Source: Acidobacteriota bacterium
GTDB taxonomy: Bacteria; Acidobacteriota; Terriglobia; Terriglobales; Acidobacteriaceae
Assembly (NCBI GenBank): GCA_021841795.1
Contig: JAKCDN010000163.1
Span: 1-6,887, forward strand
Direction: 5' to 3'
DNA length: 6,887 bases
The first letter of the stretch is position 1; every line of letters starts with the position of its first letter. The position numbers and the translations under genes are program-made. Of the stretch, positions 1-6,887 are shown piece by piece. The notes under the pieces were generated by a model. It saw nothing but the letters and a program-made list of their open reading frames with translations, did not search any database and was not told the DNA's origin.

Positions 1-2
1 TC

Positions 3-2459
3 CGATCTGCGCAGACGGCGTTGACCCCGATCACCGCGGCGCTGCAGGTTGCGGTAACAGCCGACAGCGTGACGGTGCGCGGCACGGTCGATCCCGAGGC
101 GAAGCCCGTGCCCTCACGCGAGGACGTGATGCTGGTGCCGGACACGGTGCGCGTTCTGGATCGCAAACAGCTGGACACGGCGGGCCCGATGGCGGGCGGC
201 GCGCAGATGATTCAGTCAACTCCCGGCGCCAACGTGATCGGCTACGGAGAGACCGGCGCGACCAAATTTACGGTGCTTCTGAACGGCATCCAGCAGGGAT
301 GGGCGGGCGAGAACACCGGATTTACGGGAGCGGGATCGCTGGGGATTACGTTTGACGGGATTCCGGTGGCGGATATGTCGACGGGGCTGTGGCAGTCGGC
401 GACGATGCCGCAGAACCTGGTGATGCAGAACCTGGAGGTGACCTACGGTCCGGGCCAGCCGATGGATCGTTTCTACAACGACATCGGTGGATCGATCGAG
501 TTCACGCCCATCCAGCCGACGGTGGATCGGCACCTGAGTCTCGAAGTCTCCGACGGCCCTTACGGGCAGCAGGACTTTGCGTTTGTGGGCAACACGGGGC
601 GGTTCCACGGCTGGTCAACGGTGCTGGGCGGCGGCCTGGGACGCGGCGACGATTATCGTCCCGGTCCGGACGGATTCGGCAACCCGGCGCAGGACGGGTC
701 AGCCTTCGGCAAGACCCTGAGGGATTTTTCGAGCGGCAGCCTGGCCTTCAGCGCCTTCTATGCGAAGTCGGGCGGATATCGCGCGCAGGTGATTCCGACG
801 ACGGACCAGGGCTTGATCGAGCCGGGAACGAACGTCAGTTACAGCCAGGCGACGAGCGGCTTCTTCAGCTCGCTGCCCTATGCCGCTTACAACAAGTACG
901 ACACCAACGAGATGTTCCTGACCTACGCGCGGCAGAACTTCTTTCTGACGCCGACGATGACGCTGCAGAACTCGGTCTGGTTTAACTACATCCGGCGCTT
1001 CCATCGCCGCAACGAAGATACGCTGAACCTGGGCAACCAGGTGAACGAGTGGAACAACCCGCACAGCGACATGCTGGGCGACCAACTGGACTACTCGGTG
1101 GTGCTGCCGTACAACTCCATTCACTTTGGCGGCTACTACATGCACGAGCGCTACAACACGCGCAACCTGTTCTACGATCCCTCGAACGGGGGCAGCGGCA
1201 AATACGAGATCGTCGGTCCGGGCTCGAAGTTCCGCGACGGCATCTTCACCGAAGACAACGCGGTCTTCTACGTGCAGGACGACTTTCACCCCGTGGCCCG
1301 GGTCCATATCGTTCCCGGACTGCGCGTGAACGGATTCAACACCGACTACAACAACATAGCCTACCGCGATTTCACGATCATGCCGGGGGTGGTCCCGTCC
1401 ACGCACTGCTCGATGTTTTCGGATAGTTCCAGCAACCTGAACGATCCGTTCTTCGACATCTTCAGCAGCAACCGCTTTCTGCCCAACGGCCAGTTGAATC
1501 CGAACGCAACCACCAACGCGAAGGACCAGGGTTCGCTGTGCGGCGAGCACGCGAAGAGCTCGGTGGTCGAGCCTTCCATCGACGCCTCGTACACGCCCAT
1601 GGACTGGCTGACGATTTACGGCGGATACGATACCTCCTATCGCGCTCCGGCGCTGGGCGGCGGCGGCGGCATGTTCCAGTCGACGGACCCGACGTATTAC
1701 ATCCTTGCGGAGGGCAAGTACGCGCAGGGCGGCGCCAAGGTGCACTTTACCCACGCGCCGGGACTGGGGAACTTTATTGCCGGAGTCGATTTCTTCCATC
1801 TGGATTACACGAATCAGGAGCTCGACTACGAGACGGCGACGGGCGTAACCGGCACCGACGGCGGCAACTCCGCGTACAAGGGGGTTAACCTGTTCTTCGA
1901 TGCCGACCCCAAGAGCAACATCCACTTTTTCCTGAACTTCTCAGGAGAAACGGCGAACTTCACCAACTACGTTCTGGGAGGCACGCTCGCCCAGTGCGGC
2001 ACGCCATCCAATCCAGCCTCCGGCTGCACGTTTTACAACAACGCGCCGGTGTCGTATGTTCCGAGTTTCACGCTGAACACGGGCCTCTACTACGGCATCC
2101 AGCACCACCACAACGAGCTGCTGGAGCCGCGCCTGTGGATCGAGAGCACGGGATCGCAGCACATGTGGAGCAACTTCTCGGGCGCGCCCGATACCGCAAC
2201 TGAGCCGGCCTACACGACGGTGAATATGTCGTTTATCGCTCCGCTCCGGTTCTTCCAAAAACAGTCGGTCAACCTGCAGGTGGACATTATGAACCTGGCC
2301 AACTCGCAGTACAACGAAAACGAGTACATCTCGAGTGGCGGCTATTTCAGCGCGCTCTGCTCAGCGAATAGCGCATCGACCTGTTCAGGCGGTCCTTACA
2401 TCAACGCCTATCCGGGCGCTCCGCGAGCGGTGTACGGCACGATCTCGTACCAGTTCTGA
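3..2459 (+). CDS. TonB-dependent outer-membrane receptor (5' end outside window)
   Basis: The reading frame is open from the left edge to TGA at 2457-2459. The TTG at 21 is only the first start-like codon, so the true start and signal peptide lie upstream. Counting from that TTG, a TonB-box-like stretch (DSVTVRG) is at residues 15-21. A plug domain follows at about 41-165, with the family's LNGI, FDGIPV and VTYGPGQPMDR...GGSIEF elements. The rest, to residue 812, alternates aromatic-rich strands and loops as in a 22-stranded barrel and ends YGTISYQF; a C-terminal Phe is typical of outer-membrane barrels. Such receptors import siderophores, cobalamin, glycans or other ligands using TonB-ExbBD energy. 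No carboxypeptidase-like regulatory domain is visible in the part present. Six cysteines fall in three local pairs (463/507, 659/669, 780/788), probably in loops. The substrate cannot be told from the sequence. The family call is secure. Confidence 0.93.
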   Translation, partial: RSAQTALTPITAALQVAVTADSVTVRGTVDPEAKPVPSREDVMLVPDTVRVLDRKQLDTAGPMAGGAQMIQSTPGANVIGYGETGATKFTVLLNGIQQGWAGENTGFTGAGSLGITFDGIPVADMSTGLWQSATMPQNLVMQNLEVTYGPGQPMDRFYNDIGGSIEFTPIQPTVDRHLSLEVSDGPYGQQDFAFVGNTGRFHGWSTVLGGGLGRGDDYRPGPDGFGNPAQDGSAFGKTLRDFSSGSLAFSAFYAKSGGYRAQVIPTTDQGLIEPGTNVSYSQATSGFFSSLPYAAYNKYDTNEMFLTYARQNFFLTPTMTLQNSVWFNYIRRFHRRNEDTLNLGNQVNEWNNPHSDMLGDQLDYSVVLPYNSIHFGGYYMHERYNTRNLFYDPSNGGSGKYEIVGPGSKFRDGIFTEDNAVFYVQDDFHPVARVHIVPGLRVNGFNTDYNNIAYRDFTIMPGVVPSTHCSMFSDSSSNLNDPFFDIFSSNRFLPNGQLNPNATTNAKDQGSLCGEHAKSSVVEPSIDASYTPMDWLTIYGGYDTSYRAPALGGGGGMFQSTDPTYYILAEGKYAQGGAKVHFTHAPGLGNFIAGVDFFHLDYTNQELDYETATGVTGTDGGNSAYKGVNLFFDADPKSNIHFFLNFSGETANFTNYVLGGTLAQCGTPSNPASGCTFYNNAPVSYVPSFTLNTGLYYGIQHHHNELLEPRLWIESTGSQHMWSNFSGAPDTATEPAYTTVNMSFIAPLRFFQKQSVNLQVDIMNLANSQYNENEYISSGGYFSALCSANSASTCSGGPYINAYPGAPRAVYGTISYQF

Positions 2460-2466
2460 ACCTGGA

Positions 2467-2498
2467 CGCTCGCGGCCGGAGACGATCCGGCGCGAGCG
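2467..2498 (+). other. Strong GC-rich hairpin just after the receptor stop
   Basis: The arms at 2467-2480 and 2486-2498 pair over 13 bp with one bulged G and a 5-nt loop (gacga). The hairpin starts 8 nt after the receptor stop codon. No T-run follows on either strand, so it is not a standard intrinsic terminator. It could protect the 3' end of the receptor mRNA or act together with the terminator that follows. Confidence 0.55.
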
Positions 2499-2508
2499 CT
2501 CAAAACTC

Positions 2509-2556
2509 AGGCCCTGCCGCCGCAGAAGACTCCGCGGCCGCAGGGCCTTTTTGTTT
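2509..2556 (+). terminator. Rho-independent terminator of the receptor gene
   Basis: A perfect 9-bp stem, AGGCCCTGC (2509-2517) with GCAGGGCCT (2540-2548), encloses a loop that can fold further through CCGC/GCGG. It is followed directly by a TTTTTGTTT tract (2548-2556). It lies 50 nt after the receptor stop and points with that gene. A short A-run (2502-2505) on the left flank gives a T-run on the other strand, so it may also stop transcription arriving from the convergent glpK. Confidence 0.85.
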
Positions 2557-2741
2557 GCATCGGCAATCGGCGAGCCTTGCTGCGCTGCTTGCGGCAATTC
2601 CCGCTTACGGCAGCCGTTTTCGATCCGGCGCCATGTCGCCGCGCTTTGGATCGCGTCGACTGGAGTGCGGCGGCTTCAGGATAGGGCGACACAGGAATGG
2701 CGGCGGATTGGCGCGGCGCCCGATCGTTTGCTCCCGCGCGT
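2557..2741. other. Convergent intergenic spacer with no recognisable gene
   Basis: This is the rest of the 282-bp gap between the receptor and glpK, after the terminator. Small open frames cross it on both strands, but none has a recognisable product or ribosome binding site. No T-run hairpin follows the glpK stop on the minus strand. I see nothing else in it. Confidence 0.5.
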
Positions 2742-4235
<1,494 letters not shown>

Positions 4236-4244
4236 ACGTGTTAA

Positions 4245-4250
4245 CCTTCC
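4245..4250 (-). promoter_or_regulatory. Ribosome binding site of glpK
   Basis: The minus strand reads GGAAGG, 9 nt before the ATG at 4233-4235. It overlaps the 8-bp palindrome TTCCGGAA at 4247-4254. It fixes the start that gives the conserved [14 protein letters not shown]-terminus. Confidence 0.7.
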
Positions 4251-4329
4251 GGAAACCAGTCAAACACGCGGGACGGGAGGGCGGCAAGGCTCGATGCCGG
4301 GAGGCAGCAGCGACAGGCATGTCAGGCGC

Positions 4330-4358
4330 TGCAACGGCGAGAATTTGACGCCGCTGCA
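4330..4358 (-). other. Hairpin upstream of glpK
   Basis: Arms at 4330-4339 and 4349-4358 pair over 10 positions around a 9-nt loop. The single irregular position is an A/C mismatch in the plus-strand copy but a G-U wobble in RNA made from the minus strand, so the fold favours glpK-sense RNA. No T-run follows. It lies about 95 nt upstream of the glpK start and could be a leader structure or the processed 3' end of the upstream transcript. No known riboswitch is recognised. Confidence 0.35.
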
Positions 4359-4404
4359 TGGCTCGAGGGAGCGGGCGACAGGTGGCGAGACCGGGCCTGG
4401 CGGA

Positions 4405-4432
4405 GAAGAAAAAGCGCGATCCAGGGTCCTGG
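4405..4432 (-). terminator. Possible weak terminator after the DUF1349-like gene
   Basis: On the minus strand, about 20 nt after the stop at 4455-4457, a short CCAG/CTGG stem (4421-4432) is followed by GCGC and then a TTTTTCTTC tract (the A-rich run at 4405-4413 on the plus strand). The stem is only 4-5 bp and separated from the T-run by 7 nt, so this is a tentative call. Readthrough into glpK is possible. Confidence 0.25.
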
Positions 4433-4454
4433 TCCGGCCGGGAGCGAGGGCTCG

Positions 4455-5327
4455 TCAGCGCAGCTGCCCGGCCGCATTCCGCAGCACCACATGGCTGAAC
4501 ACCGCGGTATCAACGGTCTCAGGGAGGTGCGAGCAGAAGCCGATGCCGACATAGAAGGGCTTGTCGAGATGAAGCTTGACCGGCGGCCCGAACTGGTGCA
4601 TGGGCTCGCCTTCGAGACTGACCCAGAGCGAGAACTCATCGCCGCGCTTTTCGATGCCGATTCTTTTGGCGTGAATGGTGACCAGGCTATCGGGCGAGGA
4701 TGCGCCGGGACGCCCGCGGCCGCCGACGCGAAACTCGAGGTCGTCGACGCGGGTATCGCGGACCGGACGCCATGCGAGGTGCACCATTCCAGCGCCGTGC
4801 AGGGCGACCATGGCCGCGGTGGAGTCGTCGTCGAGGCTCTGGCGGATCATCAGAACCGCTTTGCGGTCGCCATAACCGGCGGGATCAGGGAAATCGATAT
4901 CTGCGGCGAGCGATACGTCGCCCGACATGCGCTTCCAGAGGTAGCGGAACTCATCGCGGGTATACCAGACGTTGTAACCGGCTGAATGGATGGTGTAGCG
5001 GCCGGTCGCGGCGTCAAAGCCGGCGCTTCCCGGCACCAGCGCGGCGCCCACGTCAGACTGACCCTGGAAGATGCCGATGGGGAGGTTGAAGTTGCGGCTG
5101 GGGCGATGGAAGGTGGGCGGCGGCGCCACCTGCACATGGGTAGGTGAACCGGGCTGCGCCCAGTCCGGGGCCTGCGCCGGAGCAGGAAGTGCGGGCAAGG
5201 CGCAGAGGACGGCGAGCGCGTTGAGGACGAGGATGCCGGGAGTGTATCGAGCGCGGCGGGAGACGCCGAAGGGAGAGCGCGGTTGATTCCGACCAGGCTG
5301 CCGCACATCGCACCGGTGATTGACCAT
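4455..5327 (-). CDS. Secreted DUF1349-like (concanavalin-like beta-sandwich) protein
   Basis: The chosen start, ATG at 5325-5327, gives 290 aa and has a GAGGTG ribosome binding site 6 nt upstream (5334-5339). A basic N-terminus (residues 1-30) precedes a hydrophobic core (31-50), with a likely signal-peptidase site after the Ala of PAQA (residue 53), so the protein is probably exported to the periplasm or beyond. The mature part has one domain at about 85-285 with features I associate with DUF1349-type beta-sandwiches attached to Acidobacteriota TolB-like proteins: YLWKRMSGDVSLAADI (129-144), RKAVLMIRQSLDDDS (155-169), ALHGAGM (175-181), IGIEKRGDEFSLWV (223-236) and FYVGIGFCSHLPETVDTAVFS (258-278). 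No propeller or catalytic domain follows; the gene ends right after this domain. Related folds often bind carbohydrate, but no ligand can be named here. An upstream extension of the frame to 5597 is basic, low-complexity and unlikely to be translated. Confidence 0.8.
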   Translation of the reverse strand: MVNHRCDVRQPGRNQPRSPFGVSRRARYTPGILVLNALAVLCALPALPAPAQAPDWAQPGSPTHVQVAPPPTFHRPSRNFNLPIGIFQGQSDVGAALVPGSAGFDAATGRYTIHSAGYNVWYTRDEFRYLWKRMSGDVSLAADIDFPDPAGYGDRKAVLMIRQSLDDDSTAAMVALHGAGMVHLAWRPVRDTRVDDLEFRVGGRGRPGASSPDSLVTIHAKRIGIEKRGDEFSLWVSLEGEPMHQFGPPVKLHLDKPFYVGIGFCSHLPETVDTAVFSHVVLRNAAGQLR

Positions 5328-5434
5328 CGCGCACACCTCGCTGCTCGAGTCCGGGAAGGCTGCCAGCCGCCGCCCACCGCGGGCGAACTGCCGGAGGGAG
5401 GGCCGGCAAGGGCTGCTGCTTCTCCTGGCAATCC

Positions 5435-5443
5435 ACTGTAACA
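5435..5443 (-). promoter_or_regulatory. Possible extended -10 promoter for the DUF1349-like gene
   Basis: The minus strand reads TGTTACAGT here, close to an extended -10 element (TGn followed by TACAGT). No good -35 is seen at normal spacing. A start about 7 nt downstream would give a leader of roughly 100 nt before the ATG at 5327. This is a pattern match only. Confidence 0.22.
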
Positions 5444-5647
5444 GACGGCCATGCGCGGCAGGTGAGGGAAGAGCGCGATTCAGCCGGCCAGGGTCAGGGC
5501 CATGTTGTCTTGCAGCGCCCTCCGCGCGCACCCAAAGAGCGCGGGCAGGCGGAGAAGCTCTTCGGCCGGGGCCACGTAATCGCGGGCCGGATTGCACTCA
5601 ATTCCAAATGGACTTTACCGGGGCGTAAATTCCCATGGAGGCGCGCC

Positions 5648-5673
5648 GGGGCGAGTGCCGCGGCAGCGGCCCC
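5648..5673. repeat. 26-bp interrupted dyad upstream of the nucleotidyltransferase gene
   Basis: GGGGC (5648-5652) pairs with GCCCC (5669-5673), and the centre TGCCGCGGCA (5656-5665) is a perfect 10-bp palindrome. The two blocks are separated by 3-nt mismatched segments on each side. The symmetry is exact about 5660/5661. It ends 3 bp before the proposed -35 element, a position where a regulator could bind. In such GC-rich DNA, chance remains possible. Confidence 0.35.
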
Positions 5674-5676
5674 ATG

Positions 5677-5704
5677 TTGTACCATTCGATTGAACCAATT
5701 ACAC
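5677..5704 (+). promoter_or_regulatory. Possible sigma70-type promoter for the nucleotidyltransferase gene
   Basis: TTGTAC (5677-5682) and TTACAC (5699-5704) are separated by 16 bp and resemble -35 and -10 elements. They sit in the most A/T-rich part of the gap, 30 bp before the chosen ATG. Transcription from here would give a leader of only about 20 nt. The match is moderate. Confidence 0.3.
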
Positions 5705-5724
5705 AAGTACACAAGGACACAGGC
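5701..5724 (+). repeat. Three tandem 8-bp units before the nucleotidyltransferase start
   Basis: Units ACACAAGT (5701-5708), ACACAAGG (5709-5716) and ACACAGGC (5717-5724) follow one another without gaps. They end 9 bp before the ATG at 5734. The third unit supplies the AGG (5721-5723) that may serve as a weak ribosome binding site. The array overlaps the proposed -10 element and the probable transcription start. Confidence 0.5.
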
Positions 5725-5733
5725 CTTTATCGC

Positions 5734-6642
5734 ATGACATCATCCTCTTCGCCGACTCTCCTCGTTCTCGCCGCCGGCATGGGCAGCCGGTACGGCGGCC
5801 TGAAGCAAATCGACCCAGTGGGCCCGTCGGGCGAAACCATCATCGATTACTCGATCTTCGACGCGCTGCGCGCGGGCTTTGGCAAGCTCGTGTTCGTGAT
5901 CCGCAAGGACATTGAAGAGGCGTTTCGGGAGACGGTGGGGTCGCGTTTCGAGAAGCTGGTGGCGGTGGATTACGTATTCCAGTCGCTGGAAGATATTCCG
6001 GCGCGGTTCAGCGTGCCTGCGGGGCGGACGAAGCCCTGGGGCACGACGCAGGCGATCCTGCTGGCGGCCGATGCAATCCGCGAGCCCTTTGCGGCCATCA
6101 ATGCGGACGATTTCTACGGCGCGCAGAGCTACCGAGAGCTGTCCGGGCATCTGAGCTCGGGTTCGGCCGACTATGCGATGGTGGGATTTATTCTGCGCAA
6201 CACGCTCTCGGACTTTGGATCGGTGGCGCGGGGCGTATGCGAGGTTTCGCCGGAAGGCTACCTGAAGCACATTGTCGAGCTTACGAAGATCGAGCGGGAG
6301 GGGAGCGGCGCACGCAACACCGATCCCGCCGGCAAGGTGACGGCCCTGAGCGGAGACGAGCCGGTTTCAATGAACATGTGGGCCTTTACGCCGGATATCT
6401 TCGGTCAACTGCGCGAACGCTTCGAGCAGTTCCTGGAGAGCAACGCGGGCGACACCAAGTCCGAGTGCTATATACCGATGACCGTGGGCGAGCTGATTCG
6501 CGGCGGCGCGGCGCGGGTGAAGGTTCTGCATTCAAGCGACTCGTGGTTTGGGGTTACGTATCGCGAGGATCGCCCGCGCGTGGTGGAGAGCATCCGCGCC
6601 CTGGTGGCCGCGGGCTCCTATCCCGAGAAGCTGTGGCCGTGA
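5734..6642 (+). CDS. Sugar-phosphate nucleotidyltransferase-like protein
   Basis: The protein has 302 aa from the ATG at 5734. This start places the signature LAAGMGSRYGGLKQ near the N-terminus (residues 12-25), as usual in the NTP_transferase (GT-A-like, Rossmann-type) family; a frame extension to 5635 would add an unrelated leader. Further family features are PWGTTQA (101-107, base/sugar binding), NADDFYG (123-129, with the metal-binding acidic residues), SMNMWAFTP (212-220) and a C-terminal WFGVTYREDRP (271-281). Members transfer a nucleotidyl group to a sugar-1-phosphate, making an NDP-sugar and pyrophosphate. The sugar and nucleotide cannot be assigned here. Its stop overlaps the GTG start of the next gene, which looks like an anomeric sugar kinase, so the two probably act in sequence in the cytoplasm. 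The ribosome binding site is weak (AGG at 5721-5723). Confidence 0.85.
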   Translation: MTSSSSPTLLVLAAGMGSRYGGLKQIDPVGPSGETIIDYSIFDALRAGFGKLVFVIRKDIEEAFRETVGSRFEKLVAVDYVFQSLEDIPARFSVPAGRTKPWGTTQAILLAADAIREPFAAINADDFYGAQSYRELSGHLSSGSADYAMVGFILRNTLSDFGSVARGVCEVSPEGYLKHIVELTKIEREGSGARNTDPAGKVTALSGDEPVSMNMWAFTPDIFGQLRERFEQFLESNAGDTKSECYIPMTVGELIRGGAARVKVLHSSDSWFGVTYREDRPRVVESIRALVAAGSYPEKLWP

Positions 6643-6887
6643 AGCCGGAGCGCGATCCCCACGCCGCAGCCGGGCAGTTCGAATTTCGCGGGGAAGTTGC
6701 GGCGATGGAGCCCTACGGCAACGGGCACATCAACGACACGTATCTGGTGACCTGCCGGACGCCGGACGGGGCCGCGCGCTACATCCTGCAGCACGTCAAT
6801 CGCAGCGTGTTCCGCTCGCCGACGCTGGTGATGGAGAATATCGAGCGCGTGACGGCGCAGGTTGCAGCGCAACTGGGGGAGCATCCC
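6639..6887 (+). CDS. Phosphotransferase, N-acetylhexosamine 1-kinase-like (3' end outside window)
   Basis: The GTG at 6639-6641 overlaps the preceding TGA (6640-6642) as GTGA, and the frame then stays open to the right edge (83 codons). A GTG at 6633 is an alternative start. The visible part includes MEPYGNGHINDTYLV (residues 23-37), then YILQHVNRSVFRSP and MENIERVT. These resemble the N-terminal lobe of the APH-fold phosphotransferases around NahK, which phosphorylate N-acetylhexosamines at C1. The G-x-GHINDT segment probably corresponds to the glycine-rich nucleotide loop. The catalytic and metal-binding residues would lie beyond the window, so activity cannot be judged. The overlap points to translational coupling with the nucleotidyltransferase. 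The family call is fairly good; the exact sugar is unknown. Confidence 0.8.
   Translation, partial: MKPERDPHAAAGQFEFRGEVAAMEPYGNGHINDTYLVTCRTPDGAARYILQHVNRSVFRSPTLVMENIERVTAQVAAQLGEHP

Larger units (their letters stand above)
5328..5733. other. Divergent intergenic region
   Basis: This 406-bp gap separates the minus-strand DUF1349-like gene from the plus-strand nucleotidyltransferase and should hold promoters for both. The left two-thirds are very GC-rich with no recognisable gene. From about 5590 the composition becomes more A/T-rich, as expected of promoter DNA. An open frame at 5462-5737 runs across it, but its product (Arg-, Ala- and Gly-rich) resembles no known protein and it reads into the next gene's start, so I do not call it. 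Confidence 0.6.

Noticed and set aside
21..23. TTG as the real start of the receptor.
   Set aside because: The frame is open to the left edge, no ribosome binding site precedes it, and a signal peptide is missing, so the gene is cut by the window.
699..1925. A 408-codon open frame on the minus strand within the receptor gene.
   Set aside because: Val/Arg/Ala-rich with no recognisable domain; it mirrors the codon pattern of the receptor on the other strand.
5328..5597. A 90-residue N-terminal extension of the DUF1349-like protein, starting at 5597.
   Set aside because: It is Arg/Pro/Ala-rich, would bury the signal peptide inside the protein, and the internal ATG at 5325-5327 has a good GAGGTG ribosome binding site.
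5635..5733. An earlier ATG at 5635 (and another at 5674) for the nucleotidyltransferase.
   Set aside because: It would add residues unlike the family before the conserved LAAGMGSR motif and would cross the proposed promoter and tandem repeat.
5462..5737. A 91-codon open frame in the divergent intergenic region.
   Set aside because: Its composition is low in information, no family is recognised, and it overlaps the start of the nucleotidyltransferase gene.
6618..6884. An 88-codon minus-strand frame at the right edge.
   Set aside because: The plus strand here encodes a recognisable phosphotransferase N-terminus continuing past the window edge; the minus frame is its shadow.

Overview
This is a GC-rich bacterial window with four protein-coding genes that can be read with confidence and a fifth cut by the right edge. 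The large TonB-dependent outer-membrane receptor marks a Gram-negative (diderm) host. The receptor's style (LQVAVTA...VTV N-terminus, PGAPR...YGT...F C-terminus), together with a secreted DUF1349-like protein of the type often seen fused to TolB propellers, is most reminiscent of Acidobacteriota (Acidobacteriaceae-like soil bacteria). That placement is inference from style, not from a marker gene.

Layout, left to right. (1) About 1-2459, + strand: a TonB-dependent receptor whose 5' end lies outside the window, followed by two hairpins, the second with a T-run that makes it a good intrinsic terminator. (2) 2742-4235, - strand: glycerol kinase glpK, convergent with the receptor, with complete active-site motifs. 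(3) 4455-5327, - strand: a secreted protein of about 290 aa made of one DUF1349/concanavalin-like beta-sandwich domain, upstream of glpK and co-directional with it across a 219-bp gap. (4) A 406-bp divergent intergenic region (5328-5733) holding possible promoters, a dyad and a short tandem repeat. (5) 5734-6642, + strand: a sugar-nucleotidyltransferase-like protein. (6) 6639 to the right edge, + strand: the start of a phosphotransferase resembling N-acetylhexosamine 1-kinase, overlapping the preceding stop codon as GTGA.

How the genes fit together. The last two genes look translationally coupled and make biochemical sense as an anomeric sugar kinase plus a nucleotidyltransferase, which would turn a salvaged sugar into sugar-1-phosphate and then NDP-sugar. 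GlpK phosphorylates glycerol to glycerol-3-phosphate for catabolism and lipid synthesis; no glpF or glpD is visible next to it. The receptor imports an unknown substrate and shows no clear link to the other genes. I see no mobile element, CRISPR array, tRNA or rRNA, and no clear sign of a wholly new system. The most interesting points are the kinase/nucleotidyltransferase pair, the stand-alone DUF1349-like protein and the non-canonical regulatory loop of GlpK.
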